Made by a program: the position numbers and the translations under genes. Below the pieces are notes generated by a model. That model was given only the letters and a program-made list of their open reading frames with translations, ran no database searches and was not told the DNA's origin. From Paraburkholderia caribensis (lineage in GTDB: Bacteria > Pseudomonadota > Gammaproteobacteria > Burkholderiales > Burkholderiaceae), in NCBI RefSeq assembly GCF_002902945.1, contig NZ_CP026104.1:248001-312000 (forward strand): DNA of 64,000 nucleotides, read 5' to 3'. Every line of letters begins with the position of its first letter. The stretch's first letter is position 1. Below are positions 53,018 to 62,273 of the stretch, one piece after another.

Positions 53018-54748
53018 TCACACTTGATGTAGTTGCGTAGCGCACTCGAAACCTGTGAGGATTGCCTGAAGACGTGACGCCCGGCTTTTGGGAACAGCGA
53101 TAGCAAGGAGTCGTTCCGCACGAGACGCTGCGACATAAATCTTTCGAGCTTCCTCGTCAGAATCCGGAGAAGCCTTCCCTTCAAGAAGGTCGAGAATTCC
53201 GCCTGCAGTCTTGGTCGTCATTACGACGCAGACGGCGGGAAATTCGAGACCTTTAACAGAGTGAATAGTGCGCGCCGGCGGTAGGTCGAATGGGGCACCA
53301 GCCAAAGCATCACCCAAGCCTTGATGAGCTTTGAGTCGCATTTTGATAGTTGACTGGCCAGTGCATCTGGGTGCCAATAGCTCCCTTGCTTTCTCTAACC
53401 ATTGGTCAACGGTCTGCGGTGGTTCGAAGCTCAAACCGTTTGCGAGCGCTATAACATCGGGACGCCATCTCCCATCCTCAATCCCCTCGCTTGAGAGGTA
53501 AGCATGGTAGTCACCTAAAGAACTGATATGCCCTTGAACTAGTAGGATGACACGGTGCAATCTAATCAGAGTATCCCGTCGGGCCCCGACAGCGAAGGCA
53601 AAATGATAATTCATCGCGGCTTCGGCGAGCAGAAGCGTCATATGCGTCGTCGGCCCAACTGTCGGCTGCCCGATTGCTCTGCATGCACTAGCGCGTGTAG
53701 AGGCCAGCACTGGTGAGCTATTCAGGGGCATACCTTGTCCATTTACGATTCTCTGAAACGCAAGACCGATTTTCTCGGAGACTCCAGCACCGTTATAAGA
53801 AATGATGTGCACGGGCGTTAAATCGTCCCGATAACGACCCAGCGGTCGGTCAGGATTAGCGCGTGAAGACGGCGGTCGGAGCGCTACGTTGGCGAGGCAG
53901 ATTGCGGGAGTGGAGCGGAAATTTCCGCTCATGTGGAGGCAATTTTCAGTACCGAACGTGTTCGAAAATTTTTCCAATTCGTCTGTAACGCCGCCTCGAA
54001 ACTCGTAGATTGATTGGTTGGGGTCGCAGATAACCTTCACGACGATCCCGGATTTTCGTAACCAATCAACGACCTGAAGATCAGCGGGATTGCAGTCTTG
54101 AGCCTCATCGACCACGATCTCGGAAAATCGTGCGGCAAGTGCTCTCCCAACACGCTCCGCGAATGCTCCGTCGTCCAGGCGTTTCCGCACGAAGACACGC
54201 ACATCATCGAAATCTATCTGACCATTGCCTCTCGCAGTTTTGAGTATCGAGAGCGCCCGCGTTTCATGTGCCTTAATCGAACGGGCTTGGACATCAAAGC
54301 CTTCCTTCTTGGCGGATGCTGGATCGACCTTCCCCGTCGCTCTGTCGAAGCATCGCAGGCTAAGTGCATGGGCACCAGGGAACGGTACAACCTGCCAATC
54401 GTCCTTGTCTGGGACTAGTTTAGGCTCCGCGTCGCAGTCTGGGATTCCGAACGGTGAGATAAGGAACTGCCACAGGAATCGATCGAAGGTCCCAATGAAG
54501 CTCGGGAATAGCGGGGACGGAAGCACACCAAAGGCATTTAGACGGATCTGCAACTCGTCAACTGCTGCGTTGGTAAACGAGAGAAATGCGACGCCACGCC
54601 GATCGGATACTTGACTCAATATTTTCCGGGCTCGCTCCACCATGGTCCTTGTTTTTCCAGCACCCGGGCACGCTGTCACAAAAATGGTTCCATCGTGCTC
54701 AATAATTTTCTGTTGCTGTTCGGTCGGCGAGTAGGTCGAAGCGCTCAT
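53018..54748 (-). CDS. gajB: Gabija UvrD-like helicase GajB
   Basis: 576 residues. ATG at 54748 overlaps the gajA stop as ATGA. Superfamily 1 helicase motifs: Walker A ACPGAGKTRTMVERA at about 26-40, FLSFTNAAVDEL (motif Ia), VVDEAQDCNPADL (Walker B), VICDPNQSIYEFRGG (motif III), GNFRSTPAICLANV (motif IV), TIHSVKGLEFPAVCVVM (motif V), and KIYVAASRAERLL (motif VI). All are intact. In Gabija, GajB senses freed nucleotides or DNA ends and works with the GajA nuclease complex to degrade or block phage DNA. The pairing and overlap with gajA make the assignment strong. Confidence 0.9.
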   Translation of the reverse strand: MSASTYSPTEQQQKIIEHDGTIFVTACPGAGKTRTMVERARKILSQVSDRRGVAFLSFTNAAVDELQIRLNAFGVLPSPLFPSFIGTFDRFLWQFLISPFGIPDCDAEPKLVPDKDDWQVVPFPGAHALSLRCFDRATGKVDPASAKKEGFDVQARSIKAHETRALSILKTARGNGQIDFDDVRVFVRKRLDDGAFAERVGRALAARFSEIVVDEAQDCNPADLQVVDWLRKSGIVVKVICDPNQSIYEFRGGVTDELEKFSNTFGTENCLHMSGNFRSTPAICLANVALRPPSSRANPDRPLGRYRDDLTPVHIISYNGAGVSEKIGLAFQRIVNGQGMPLNSSPVLASTRASACRAIGQPTVGPTTHMTLLLAEAAMNYHFAFAVGARRDTLIRLHRVILLVQGHISSLGDYHAYLSSEGIEDGRWRPDVIALANGLSFEPPQTVDQWLEKARELLAPRCTGQSTIKMRLKAHQGLGDALAGAPFDLPPARTIHSVKGLEFPAVCVVMTTKTAGGILDLLEGKASPDSDEEARKIYVAASRAERLLAIAVPKSRASRLQAILTGFECATQLHQV

Positions 54749-56691
54749 ATTGCGACCACCTCTTCAATCGCTTGCGCAATGTATCCGGGCACCGTGAACG
54801 CCTCTCCGTCCTCGATCATTCGTGCAAGAATCTGCGCAAAGTCGCCTTTGCGCGTCTTTTTGAAGATCTTATGAATCTTTTTGGCACGTTCATCACCACT
54901 CAGTGCTACCGCACTATCCCACTTCTTCTTCGATTTGGGATGAAGCGCGAGATACGCTTCGCGCAAGGTATCGGCGTTACCGGCTTCGATGAGCTCAGTC
55001 TCAAGTGAGTAGACGCTTGTGATTGCCACAAGATGTTCACTCGCATCCAATGTCTGTGCGAGCTTGGTTAACTTTGCCTTGCGCAACTCTCCCGGGATCG
55101 GCCCCTCTCCCAAGTCGCTCGCGTCATCGGCGGCTTCGGCCGGCGTATCTTCGTCTTCGTCATCATCCTCGTCGTCGCCGGCTCCCTTATCGCCGTCGGT
55201 GAGTATGACCACACGGTCCGCAATACGCGCGCCATTCACGCCGGTTAGTAGCAGCGTCGCATATGGGCTGAAATCAACTCCATCGATCGGGACAAAAACC
55301 GCAGATCTGAATAGGCGAAGTTTGTCTGGATGGTCCTTCAAGGTGTACTTCTTCGCGATGACCGGTAGCAGAAGTGCTTCGGCTATTCCCTCAACAAGCA
55401 GGACCCGGCCACCAAAGAGAAGCGCAGCCTTCGTGACATCGAGATAGCGATCAACTTTCCGGCGTTCCAATGGATCGAGGGGCATCTGAGATAGCGGAAT
55501 GCAGCAAGTTGAGCGACGTAGTGCAGCCGCAGTCATCGTCGCGGCAAGCACGTCTGCATCGGCGTCAGTACCTTCGGCCTTGTGGATGGCAACGCTACTC
55601 TCGATAACTGCAGCGTCTGCGACAACTGGCTCGATTGTCGAATCCGTTGAGGCCTGCGACGTTGGCGCAACGACTGACTTGAACACGACCAGCCGATCAC
55701 TGCTAACCCATGCGGACAGATTCGGAGAATGAGTCGCGACGATGACCTGAAGCTCGCCCGCTGGTGCATAGTTAGCAGGTGGATTCTTACGTGACTGTTC
55801 CGCCTGATCACCCAAGAACGAAAGAACGGCCGCCTGAAGTTGGGGGTGGAGATGCGCCTCGGGCTCTTCGACGAGGAATAGCGTCAAGTCGGCCGACCGG
55901 ACCTTCTCCAGTTCAACAGCGATAATCGCCATGAACAGCAGATTGGCATATCCATGCCCTGAGTAGCGGAGATCCTCAGGGTCGACTCCGTGGTCTGCCA
56001 GTTTGAATCGGAGGTCGCGGGCGATGTCCACCAAAGCTTCATCGCTTGAAAACCCAAGCGAAGCAGTCTGCCGGCGCACGCCCGAGGTAAGCGCTGTCAG
56101 ACTCTTGGCGACTGCACCTTCCACCTTGACCAGCACATCGTGCGAGCGAGTTCTCGCGAGCTCCTTCGCGAGTTGTGCTGGCGTTGTCCCTTCAAGGAAG
56201 TGGTTCAAAAGCGCCATGATGCGCGTGGGATTTCCCGACGCCAGCGAGCGCTGTGCGTCGCGTAGAGTGGGCAAATATACATGCCGAACCATCTCATGGC
56301 AGCCAGGTTCCGGCGCATTTCCCTCCCTACCGGCCCAGAGGACCGGCTTTGCGCCTACCCGCGCAGCATCGAAGCGCAGTCCAAAAGAGGCCTGCCTCAG
56401 AGAGGGATCCGTGGCAGCAGAGAGGAATCGTCCTTGCTGGCCGGTTGAGAGTTCTGCGAAACGCCCTTCGAGCTCAAAACAACTGTTAGCACTCTGGAAA
56501 CGCACATCTGTGGGCTCGCAATAAATCTCCCGTCGACCGCCTAGCGGCGTAGTAAGCAAACGAATCGCATCAATAGCATTACTTTTTCCGCCATTGTTTT
56601 CGCCGACGAAGACCGTCAGCTCTTTCTGGAGTTCGATTTCTGCCTGATCGAACGACCGGAAGCTATTTATCGTTAAATTCTTGAGATACAT
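54745..56691 (-). CDS. gajA: Gabija OLD-family ATPase-TOPRIM nuclease GajA
   Basis: 648 residues from the ATG at 56691, which has AGAGGA a few nt upstream; the frame stays open for 14 more codons. Walker A GENNGGKSN at 30-38, Walker B LFLVEEPEAHLHPQL near 285, and VIVATHSPNLSAW. The TOPRIM domain has VLLVEGIAEALLLP with the catalytic Glu and VVILTDGDKG with the DxD. An acidic Asp/Glu insertion (GDDEDDDEDEDT) follows, which is unusual. GajA is a sequence-specific DNA-nicking enzyme inhibited by nucleotides and released when phage replication depletes them. It is followed by gajB with a 4-nt overlap. Confidence 0.9.
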   Translation of the reverse strand: MYLKNLTINSFRSFDQAEIELQKELTVFVGENNGGKSNAIDAIRLLTTPLGGRREIYCEPTDVRFQSANSCFELEGRFAELSTGQQGRFLSAATDPSLRQASFGLRFDAARVGAKPVLWAGREGNAPEPGCHEMVRHVYLPTLRDAQRSLASGNPTRIMALLNHFLEGTTPAQLAKELARTRSHDVLVKVEGAVAKSLTALTSGVRRQTASLGFSSDEALVDIARDLRFKLADHGVDPEDLRYSGHGYANLLFMAIIAVELEKVRSADLTLFLVEEPEAHLHPQLQAAVLSFLGDQAEQSRKNPPANYAPAGELQVIVATHSPNLSAWVSSDRLVVFKSVVAPTSQASTDSTIEPVVADAAVIESSVAIHKAEGTDADADVLAATMTAAALRRSTCCIPLSQMPLDPLERRKVDRYLDVTKAALLFGGRVLLVEGIAEALLLPVIAKKYTLKDHPDKLRLFRSAVFVPIDGVDFSPYATLLLTGVNGARIADRVVILTDGDKGAGDDEDDDEDEDTPAEAADDASDLGEGPIPGELRKAKLTKLAQTLDASEHLVAITSVYSLETELIEAGNADTLREAYLALHPKSKKKWDSAVALSGDERAKKIHKIFKKTRKGDFAQILARMIEDGEAFTVPGYIAQAIEEVVAI

Positions 56692-56699
56692 TGATTCCT

Positions 56700-56993
56700 C
56701 TACAACGCAACGCGGAACAGGGGCGCAGCACACGATGACTGCACCACAGCACTTTGACCATATCGTCGTCGCGCATCGACAAAATACGACGGCGTGACGC
56801 AGAACGGATCCCGTTCAAGCGCGACCTGCACCTCGCCGACAATCATCCCGCTCGACCGGCCAAGATGATTGTCGGCAAACCGGCTGTGCTTCTTGACGCT
56901 ATCTACCGATTGGAATTGCGGATCGGTATCGGGTTTGCCGACTGCCGAAAAGCGCGTCGAGGCACTGTACAGCGTGAGCACTTTCGTTGCCAT
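56700..56993 (-). CDS. 98-residue protein in front of gajA
   Basis: ATG at 56993; the frame is open back to a TTG at 57065. MATKVLTLYSASTRFSAVGK opens it and VQVALERDPFCVTPSYFVDA lies near the end; the stop is 8 nt before the gajA start. Third-codon positions are mostly G or C, like real genes here. No domain is recognised and no clear ribosome site is seen, which keeps confidence moderate. If real, it is an extra member of the Gabija transcript, between a HEPN-like gene and gajA. Confidence 0.5.
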   Translation of the reverse strand: MATKVLTLYSASTRFSAVGKPDTDPQFQSVDSVKKHSRFADNHLGRSSGMIVGEVQVALERDPFCVTPSYFVDARRRYGQSAVVQSSCAAPLFRVAL

Positions 56994-57074
56994 CTGCGGC
57001 TGCTTGCAGCCAGGGTTCCGTGGACCATTGCTCGCGGCGAGCCCCAGACACGCATGGCGAAACAATACTTGTCG

Positions 57075-58874
57075 CTAACCCTGTGGGGGACGCAGTTGAA
57101 GCAGGAATGCCTTCAGAGGTGCTGCGTCGTTGGCGCGCAGCGACTCGCGTGCCGTCGCGTATCCATGTTCTGCGCGCACAAAAAACTCTGAAGGGCTGCC
57201 GAGGGTCTTGATCCGTCCAAATGCGGCTAGTAGCGCCGTTAAGACCGACTTAAGATAGGCCTCCAGATTTGCACACAACAACGCGATGTTCACCATCCGT
57301 CCGGCACTATGGACAATATCGCAACGGGCGCGGTAGATTCTTTGCAAATGCCAGCGAAGCCCCTGTTCAACCTTGCCGAGAAACCCGTGCAATGCCACGG
57401 GCGAAGCGAGGTAACTCATGAACTGCTTGAAACGCATTTGCGTCAGCGGGATGTCTGTCAGATGCTCTCTGATCGTGTCGCGGTGCGTGGGATTCGCGAG
57501 GACATCGTAGAGCTGCGCCATGTCGAGATCCTTCAGAACGACGGGCTGGCCAGATTCGGAGTCAACGAGCTCGACGGATTGTTCCAGAAGCACTTCTCGA
57601 TAGGTCGCAAGGTGGTTGGCCACTGAGACGCCCATCAGCACAGGCGTCACACTGTTCTCAACGGCATCACCTATCGGGCCGGAACCACTCATGCCCTTCG
57701 CAAGAAATTCCAGCCCTGTCCACCAGTTGACGAGCTTGTTTTCGAAGCTCGTCGTATCTGCGCCCATGCGGTAGAGCCGGAAGGCCGCAAGCACGCGGTC
57801 CCTGCCTTCGCTTGAGAAACGCTCGCCAGTCACGAGACGACCGACGTTTTCGGCAAATACGTCGAGTTCGGCCGGACTGACCGACGACTGAGGATTTGGT
57901 ACGACTTTCGGGATGGGTAGCAAACGCCAGGCGCCACCATCGAGGCGTGGGACAGCAAACTGGTCCGATACGACAAGGTTGGCGCGATCATATTCAAATC
58001 GCACCAGGTCAAGCACGCGGTTTATCCGATCGTGCACGATCTGGCCCGCGGTACGGGCATCGATCGCCTCAGCCTCTGCGGAAGCGAACAGTCGATGGCC
58101 CTGCTCCTTCATACCCCCAAGTCCCGCCAACTCTGCCGGCGCTTTCGAGGTGAAATCAATATCACCGATTCTTACCGGAAACGTCTCGGTATCGGTTACA
58201 CCGTCGACAGCAAAACACGCTTGCCATGCGCGTCGCTCCGACGTCACGAGTTTCTTGAGCAGGTCAAAGCGCTGCGCGAAAACGTAGGCCTTTTTCTGCG
58301 CTTTGATAGGCACAAGTACTTGGCGATAGAGCTGAAACAGTCCCTCGATACTCTGCCCGCGTGCGATAAGAAAGCTGATCAGACTTCCGGTCAGCGAACG
58401 GATTTCCTCGAACCGTTCGTGCTCCTCGCGTGCGTCCGGCGCAAGCACTGCATCCTGCAAACCGTGTATCACCTCGTCGACGTAACATGCCTGCAGCAGA
58501 TGGAGATACTCGCGCATATGCGATTCGAGCAGCGCGCGCCCTTTCTCAATGGCGATTTTCTCGAACTTCTCGCCAAACGACTTCTTGAGCAAGTCACGGA
58601 TTGCTGCCGTGGCACCGTTCAACGCAGACCGCCGCAGGACCGCCTCCCGCTCAAGAATACCAATCGCCTCTCGCGCCACCATCCATCGGTCCTCGTTGCT
58701 GGCGTGCTGAAGACCCATCAGGCGCGTCAGTTCCTCAAGGATGTTGACCGCATGCATCACTCGCACACGATGCGAATCCAGCGAGTAGGCATAAGTCATG
58801 TTGTACCAGACGCTCGCAAACACGGCCTGTTCGCGAGAAAGAGGGTATTGTGCTAGTCTGTGATCGTGCTTCAT
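57075..58874 (-). CDS. Large HEPN-like protein heading the Gabija cluster
   Basis: 599 residues, almost all helical. The N-terminal two thirds is unrecognised (NILEELTRLMGLQHASNEDR, EREAVLRRSALNGATAAIRD). The C-terminal part (about 385-560) looks like the ApeA-type HEPN group: KLVNWWTGLEFLAKG, then WHLQRIYRARCDIVHSAGR with Arg517 and His522 as the R-x4-H pair, and NLEAYLKSVLTALLA. This suggests an RNase or an RNA-binding regulator. It lies directly upstream of the small protein and gajA on the same strand. It could be an extra defence system, or an added component of this Gabija. Promoter region with 13-bp direct repeats lies just upstream. Confidence 0.7.
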   Translation of the reverse strand: MKHDHRLAQYPLSREQAVFASVWYNMTYAYSLDSHRVRVMHAVNILEELTRLMGLQHASNEDRWMVAREAIGILEREAVLRRSALNGATAAIRDLLKKSFGEKFEKIAIEKGRALLESHMREYLHLLQACYVDEVIHGLQDAVLAPDAREEHERFEEIRSLTGSLISFLIARGQSIEGLFQLYRQVLVPIKAQKKAYVFAQRFDLLKKLVTSERRAWQACFAVDGVTDTETFPVRIGDIDFTSKAPAELAGLGGMKEQGHRLFASAEAEAIDARTAGQIVHDRINRVLDLVRFEYDRANLVVSDQFAVPRLDGGAWRLLPIPKVVPNPQSSVSPAELDVFAENVGRLVTGERFSSEGRDRVLAAFRLYRMGADTTSFENKLVNWWTGLEFLAKGMSGSGPIGDAVENSVTPVLMGVSVANHLATYREVLLEQSVELVDSESGQPVVLKDLDMAQLYDVLANPTHRDTIREHLTDIPLTQMRFKQFMSYLASPVALHGFLGKVEQGLRWHLQRIYRARCDIVHSAGRMVNIALLCANLEAYLKSVLTALLAAFGRIKTLGSPSEFFVRAEHGYATARESLRANDAAPLKAFLLQLRPPQG

Positions 58875-58882
58875 CGCCTAGT

Positions 58883-58922
58883 TTTTTGATGCGTTTTTAT
58901 GGTGCGCAGTTTTTGATGCGTT
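58883..58922 (-). promoter_or_regulatory. 13-bp direct repeats upstream of the HEPN-like gene
   Basis: TTTTTGATGCGTT occurs at 58883-58895 and again at 58910-58922 on the plus strand, 27 bp apart start to start, immediately before the 58874 start codon (AACGCATCAAAAA in the direction of transcription). This position, overlapping the expected promoter or leader, suggests binding sites for a repressor. Confidence 0.4.
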
Positions 58923-59095
58923 ATCCGGGTGACATTTTGCAGCGGTTTTTTGTTGACCGGGGAACTTTAGCCACCTATAGTACGTCGTAATTCAGCAAGT
59001 CCGTTTGAGTTGCATTGACGGCACGATTATTAAGGGGTCAGGGGTGTGGGTCTGGGCGGTGTCCCGCTACATTTTCTGTTCCCCAACCCTTCTGA

Positions 59096-59119
59096 CGGGC
59101 CCGCCTTTCGGCGGGCCCG
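59096..59119. terminator. GC-rich hairpin, probable terminator
   Basis: A perfect stem of 10 bp (CGGGCCCGCC / GGCGGGCCCG) with a TTTC loop, followed by TTGCGTTTC. It looks like a rho-independent terminator for plus-strand transcription, or a bidirectional one, although the T run is weak. No gene ends near it on the plus strand, so the transcript it stops is unknown. The rest of 58923-59629 holds no gene I can support. Confidence 0.6.
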
Positions 59120-59629
59120 TTGCGTTTCAGGAGGCTGCAACGCCTTCCTGCTGATCCGCGGGCCGATGATGGATGACGTCCGGTCGTTACACAGGTAGCC
59201 TATCGCCCGAACGGGCATGCCACCGTTTGCCTCCCTTGTCAGTCCCATCGTCAGCCCCATCATCAGCCATTCCGGCCCTCAAAAAATCGGGCCGAGCCCC
59301 CACCACCAACCTTACGGCACGGGTAGCCACGTCATAATTCCCTGTCCGAGATAAAAAGCAACCGACAGCGAAGATCCAAAACAGCAAAGCGCGGCGCCTC
59401 TCTAACGCACGACATCTCGACCGTAAGTTCGCTCATGCTTTCAGATTCAGGTGTGTTTGCCGCGTTAAAACCATCCAGGAGAGAATCCCCTCGCGTCCCC
59501 CGATATATTAGCGAGGCATAGGTTCGACTGGCGGTCGGCCTTGATTGTCTCCGCGCTGCGGAGACAATCTCAATACCCACTCGTGCTCGCCCGATCCATT
59601 CTCTGCGGGGGAGCGCCCGCTATCTTCCA

Positions 59630-60694
59630 TTATATCTGGCCCCGTTTTTTGCGCCGTGCCGCGGAAGTGCTGGATGGCGCGGTGGCGGCTGCTATCTTGC
59701 GCGACGGCGCTGGTTTTCGTATCGCACGGAGCGAAGGCGGCCTTGCTGTGGGTGACTCGGCGCGAACGGGTCGCGCCTCACGGGTATCGGCCTCGCGCCG
59801 TGCCGCCAGCTGTTGCTGTAGCGTTGCGTTCGCCGTCTCAGCGGCTTCGAGCCGCCCCTCCAGCACCCCCGCGCGATGGCGAACGTCACCGAGCTGCACC
59901 TGCAGTGCCTCGGCCGCGCGGCGAAGTTCGGACTCGCGCCGGTCGGCCCGCTTTGTGGCCTCGTCGACTTCCTTCTGCAGCTTCACGGAGGCGCCACGTT
60001 CGCGGTCGATCTCGAGCAGCGCGTGCTTTTCCGTGGCGCGCAGACGTTCCTCGGCCCGCTCCGCTGTTCCGCGTAGCTTCTCCAGGTCCCGCGAAAACCC
60101 CTCTCTTACGTTCTCAAGTTCCCGATCGCGCGCCGCCGCTTCGGCCTTCAGCCGGCTGATCTCGGCGTCGAGCGCCTGCCGCGCCGCGTGCCCCTCCGCC
60201 TGCGCCTTTTCCAGTTCCCGGACCTCGACCTGGGCGGCCAGCAGCGCGGTCGTGCGCTGCTCGAGCGCCGTTTCCGTGCGTTCCAGTTCAGCGCGCGCGG
60301 CCGTGACGCGCTGGTCGGACTCGGCGCGCTGTGCTTCCACTTCCGCCCGCAACGCAGCCAGCTCCGCCTGCGCCGACGCCGTCGCCCGCGTCCACAGCGT
60401 CGCGACGAGCTCGCCGGCTGCGGCACCGAGATCAGCCGGCATGTCCGGGTGCTCGATGCGCACGCGGCTCTTCTCGCGCAGTTCCGCCCAGAACTCACCG
60501 AGCACGGCCGCCGGCGTGCCCATGCTGCCGCGCTTCACCAGCTGATAGAGGCGATTCGCCGTCGGCGTCTGGCCGAAGCGGAAGAACAGCAGCGCGCAGA
60601 CCTCGCGGTACAGCTCGCGCGTTTTCGGGAAGTCGGCCTTCAGCCGGTCGATCTCGGCCGCGAGGCGGGTGTCATCGGGGAGAACGTCGCTCAT
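59630..60694 (-). CDS. kfrA: KfrA-type DNA-binding coiled-coil protein
   Basis: 354 residues. N-terminal KfrA-like DNA-binding region at about 10-110 (KTRELYREVCALLFFRFGQT, ANRLYQLVKRGSMGTPAAVL), then an unbroken coiled coil at about 115-310 rich in Ala, Glu and Arg (AELAALRAEVEAQRAESDQR), and a basic Ser/Arg-rich tail ending KKRGQI. KfrA proteins bind repeated operators at their own promoters and help organise and segregate plasmids. Its presence suggests a plasmid-like or secondary replicon. It is divergent from the integrase gene across about 207 bp that contains a short palindrome. Confidence 0.88.
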   Translation of the reverse strand: MSDVLPDDTRLAAEIDRLKADFPKTRELYREVCALLFFRFGQTPTANRLYQLVKRGSMGTPAAVLGEFWAELREKSRVRIEHPDMPADLGAAAGELVATLWTRATASAQAELAALRAEVEAQRAESDQRVTAARAELERTETALEQRTTALLAAQVEVRELEKAQAEGHAARQALDAEISRLKAEAAARDRELENVREGFSRDLEKLRGTAERAEERLRATEKHALLEIDRERGASVKLQKEVDEATKRADRRESELRRAAEALQVQLGDVRHRAGVLEGRLEAAETANATLQQQLAARREADTREARPVRAESPTARPPSLRAIRKPAPSRKIAAATAPSSTSAARRKKRGQI

Positions 60695-60786
60695 GGGTGC
60701 AGACAGATGGTTTTCTCCACCAATAATACAACGTAATACGATAAATATATAACATCAAAGCGCACTAATTTGACATTAACCCCATA

Positions 60787-60805
60787 ATGTCGAAAATAAC
60801 GACAT
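60787..60805. promoter_or_regulatory. Palindrome in the kfrA/integrase divergent region
   Basis: ATGTCG at 60787-60792 is mirrored by CGACAT at 60800-60805 around AAAATAA; the arms nearly extend outward (ATA / TAA). TTGACA lies at 60770-60775. In an AT-rich 207-bp gap between two divergent genes, one a KfrA-type DNA-binding protein, this is a candidate autoregulatory operator. Confidence 0.45.
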
Positions 60806-60901
60806 AATTGTCCGGCAGCCCGTTGCACCATTTATAAGGGACGGATCAACGCCTAGCTGGCTCCCGCAAACACTCACCTTTCCCGGAAAGGCTCACCTTC
60901 C

Positions 60902-62182
60902 ATGTCTACACCACCCGCAAACGACCTCGTCCTGGCGCACCCCGCCCCGCTCGAACGGCTCGTGATTCCGGCCACGCTCGACGGCCGCGCGGGCACCAAC
61001 CGCGCCACTGGCGGTGTGGCGCAGATCGCCGCCGCGAACGATCTGGATGCGATCCGCGCATGGCTCGCTCGTTTCACCGACAGGCACACGACCTTCGACA
61101 GCTACCGGAAAGAGGCCGAACGGCTGCTGCTGTGGTCGCTGGTGCACCTGGGCAAACCGCTCTCCTCGCTCACGCACGAGGACTGCCTGCGCTACCAGCG
61201 CTTCCTCGCCGATCCGCAGCCCGCCGCCACGTGGATCGCCAACGCCGGCGCGGGCGGCGGCCGCAAGCATGCGAGGGGCGATGCGCGCTGGCGTCCGTTT
61301 CACGGCCCGCTGTCCCCCGCCAGCATCCGCCAGGCGATGGTGATCCTGAATGTGCTGTTTTCGTGGCTGGTGCAGGCGGGGTACCTCGCCGGGAGCCCGC
61401 TCGCGCTGTCGCGCCAGCGCACGCGCAAGGTGGCGCCACGCATCACCCGCTATCTGGAGCCGGCCCTGTGGCAGGAGGTCAAGGACGCGATCGCCTCGAT
61501 GCCGCAGGACACCGCACGTGAGCGTGCGCGCTACCACCGCGCGCGGTGGCTCTTTACGCTGCTGTATCTGGGCGGGCTGCGCATCGCCGAAGTGAGCGGC
61601 AACACGATGGGGCAGTTTTTCGTGCGACGCGATGCCGACGGCGCGATGCGCTGGTGGCTGACTGTGCACGGCAAGGGTGACAAGGAACGGCTGGTTCCCG
61701 CGACCCGTGAACTGATGAGCGAACTGTCGCGCTACCGGCAGTCGCTGGGGATGACGGCGCTGCCCTCGCCCCACGAAGCGACGCCGTTGCTGCTGCCAAT
61801 CGGCAGCACGGCGGACGGGAGTGCGAAGAAGGCGGCGAGAGGCGCAGGCGGACGGACCTCAGACGGCAACCATACGGCACCGACCCGGCCGCTGACGCGG
61901 GCGGCCGTGCACACGATCGTCAAGGAGGTGTTTGCTCGCGCCGCCGGGCGGCTACGCGATCGTGGCCTCGAACACGCTGCTCGCGCTGACCTGCTGGAAA
62001 AGGCGTCGGCACACTGGCTGAGGCACACGGCCGGCTCGCACATGGCCGACCGTCAGGTGGATCTGCGGCACGTGCGCGACAACTTCGGGCATGCCTCGCT
62101 GACGACGACGAGCATCTACCTGCACGTCGACGAAGATCGCCGGCATCAGGAAACCGACGAGAAACACCGCATCGACTGGTGA
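60902..62182 (+). CDS. Tyrosine recombinase (site-specific integrase)
   Basis: 426 residues. N-terminal SAM-like core-binding domain at about 43-175 (DAIRAWLARFTDRHTTFDSY). The catalytic residues are Arg227 in GGLRIAEVSG, Lys258 in HGKGDKERLVP, His371 and Arg374 in HWLRHTAGSHM, His397 in FGHASL and Tyr406 in TSIYLHVD, so it should be active. An insert rich in Gly and Ala (about 300-330) separates the two catalytic halves. Enzymes of this kind resolve or integrate DNA. Divergent from kfrA, it resembles integrases carried on Burkholderiaceae megaplasmids, so a role in replicon resolution is as likely as phage-type integration. Confidence 0.92.
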   Translation: MSTPPANDLVLAHPAPLERLVIPATLDGRAGTNRATGGVAQIAAANDLDAIRAWLARFTDRHTTFDSYRKEAERLLLWSLVHLGKPLSSLTHEDCLRYQRFLADPQPAATWIANAGAGGGRKHARGDARWRPFHGPLSPASIRQAMVILNVLFSWLVQAGYLAGSPLALSRQRTRKVAPRITRYLEPALWQEVKDAIASMPQDTARERARYHRARWLFTLLYLGGLRIAEVSGNTMGQFFVRRDADGAMRWWLTVHGKGDKERLVPATRELMSELSRYRQSLGMTALPSPHEATPLLLPIGSTADGSAKKAARGAGGRTSDGNHTAPTRPLTRAAVHTIVKEVFARAAGRLRDRGLEHAARADLLEKASAHWLRHTAGSHMADRQVDLRHVRDNFGHASLTTTSIYLHVDEDRRHQETDEKHRIDW

Positions 62183-62273
62183 CCGATGGACGGTCAGTTG
62201 AACCGTGATCGAGGTCCCGGCCGGAAGGCCTTCGGCGCAATCCGCAAGTCACAGCGCGTATGCCAGAATTCGG

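Noticed and set aside
59036..59130. Possible tRNA or structured RNA before the GC hairpin
   Set aside because: Only the terminator-like hairpin folds clearly; no cloverleaf or CCA end could be made.
59541..60545. Plus-strand Ser/Ala/Arg-rich frames opposite kfrA
   Set aside because: Shadow of the coiled-coil codons; the KfrA reading has a recognisable N-terminal domain and heptads.
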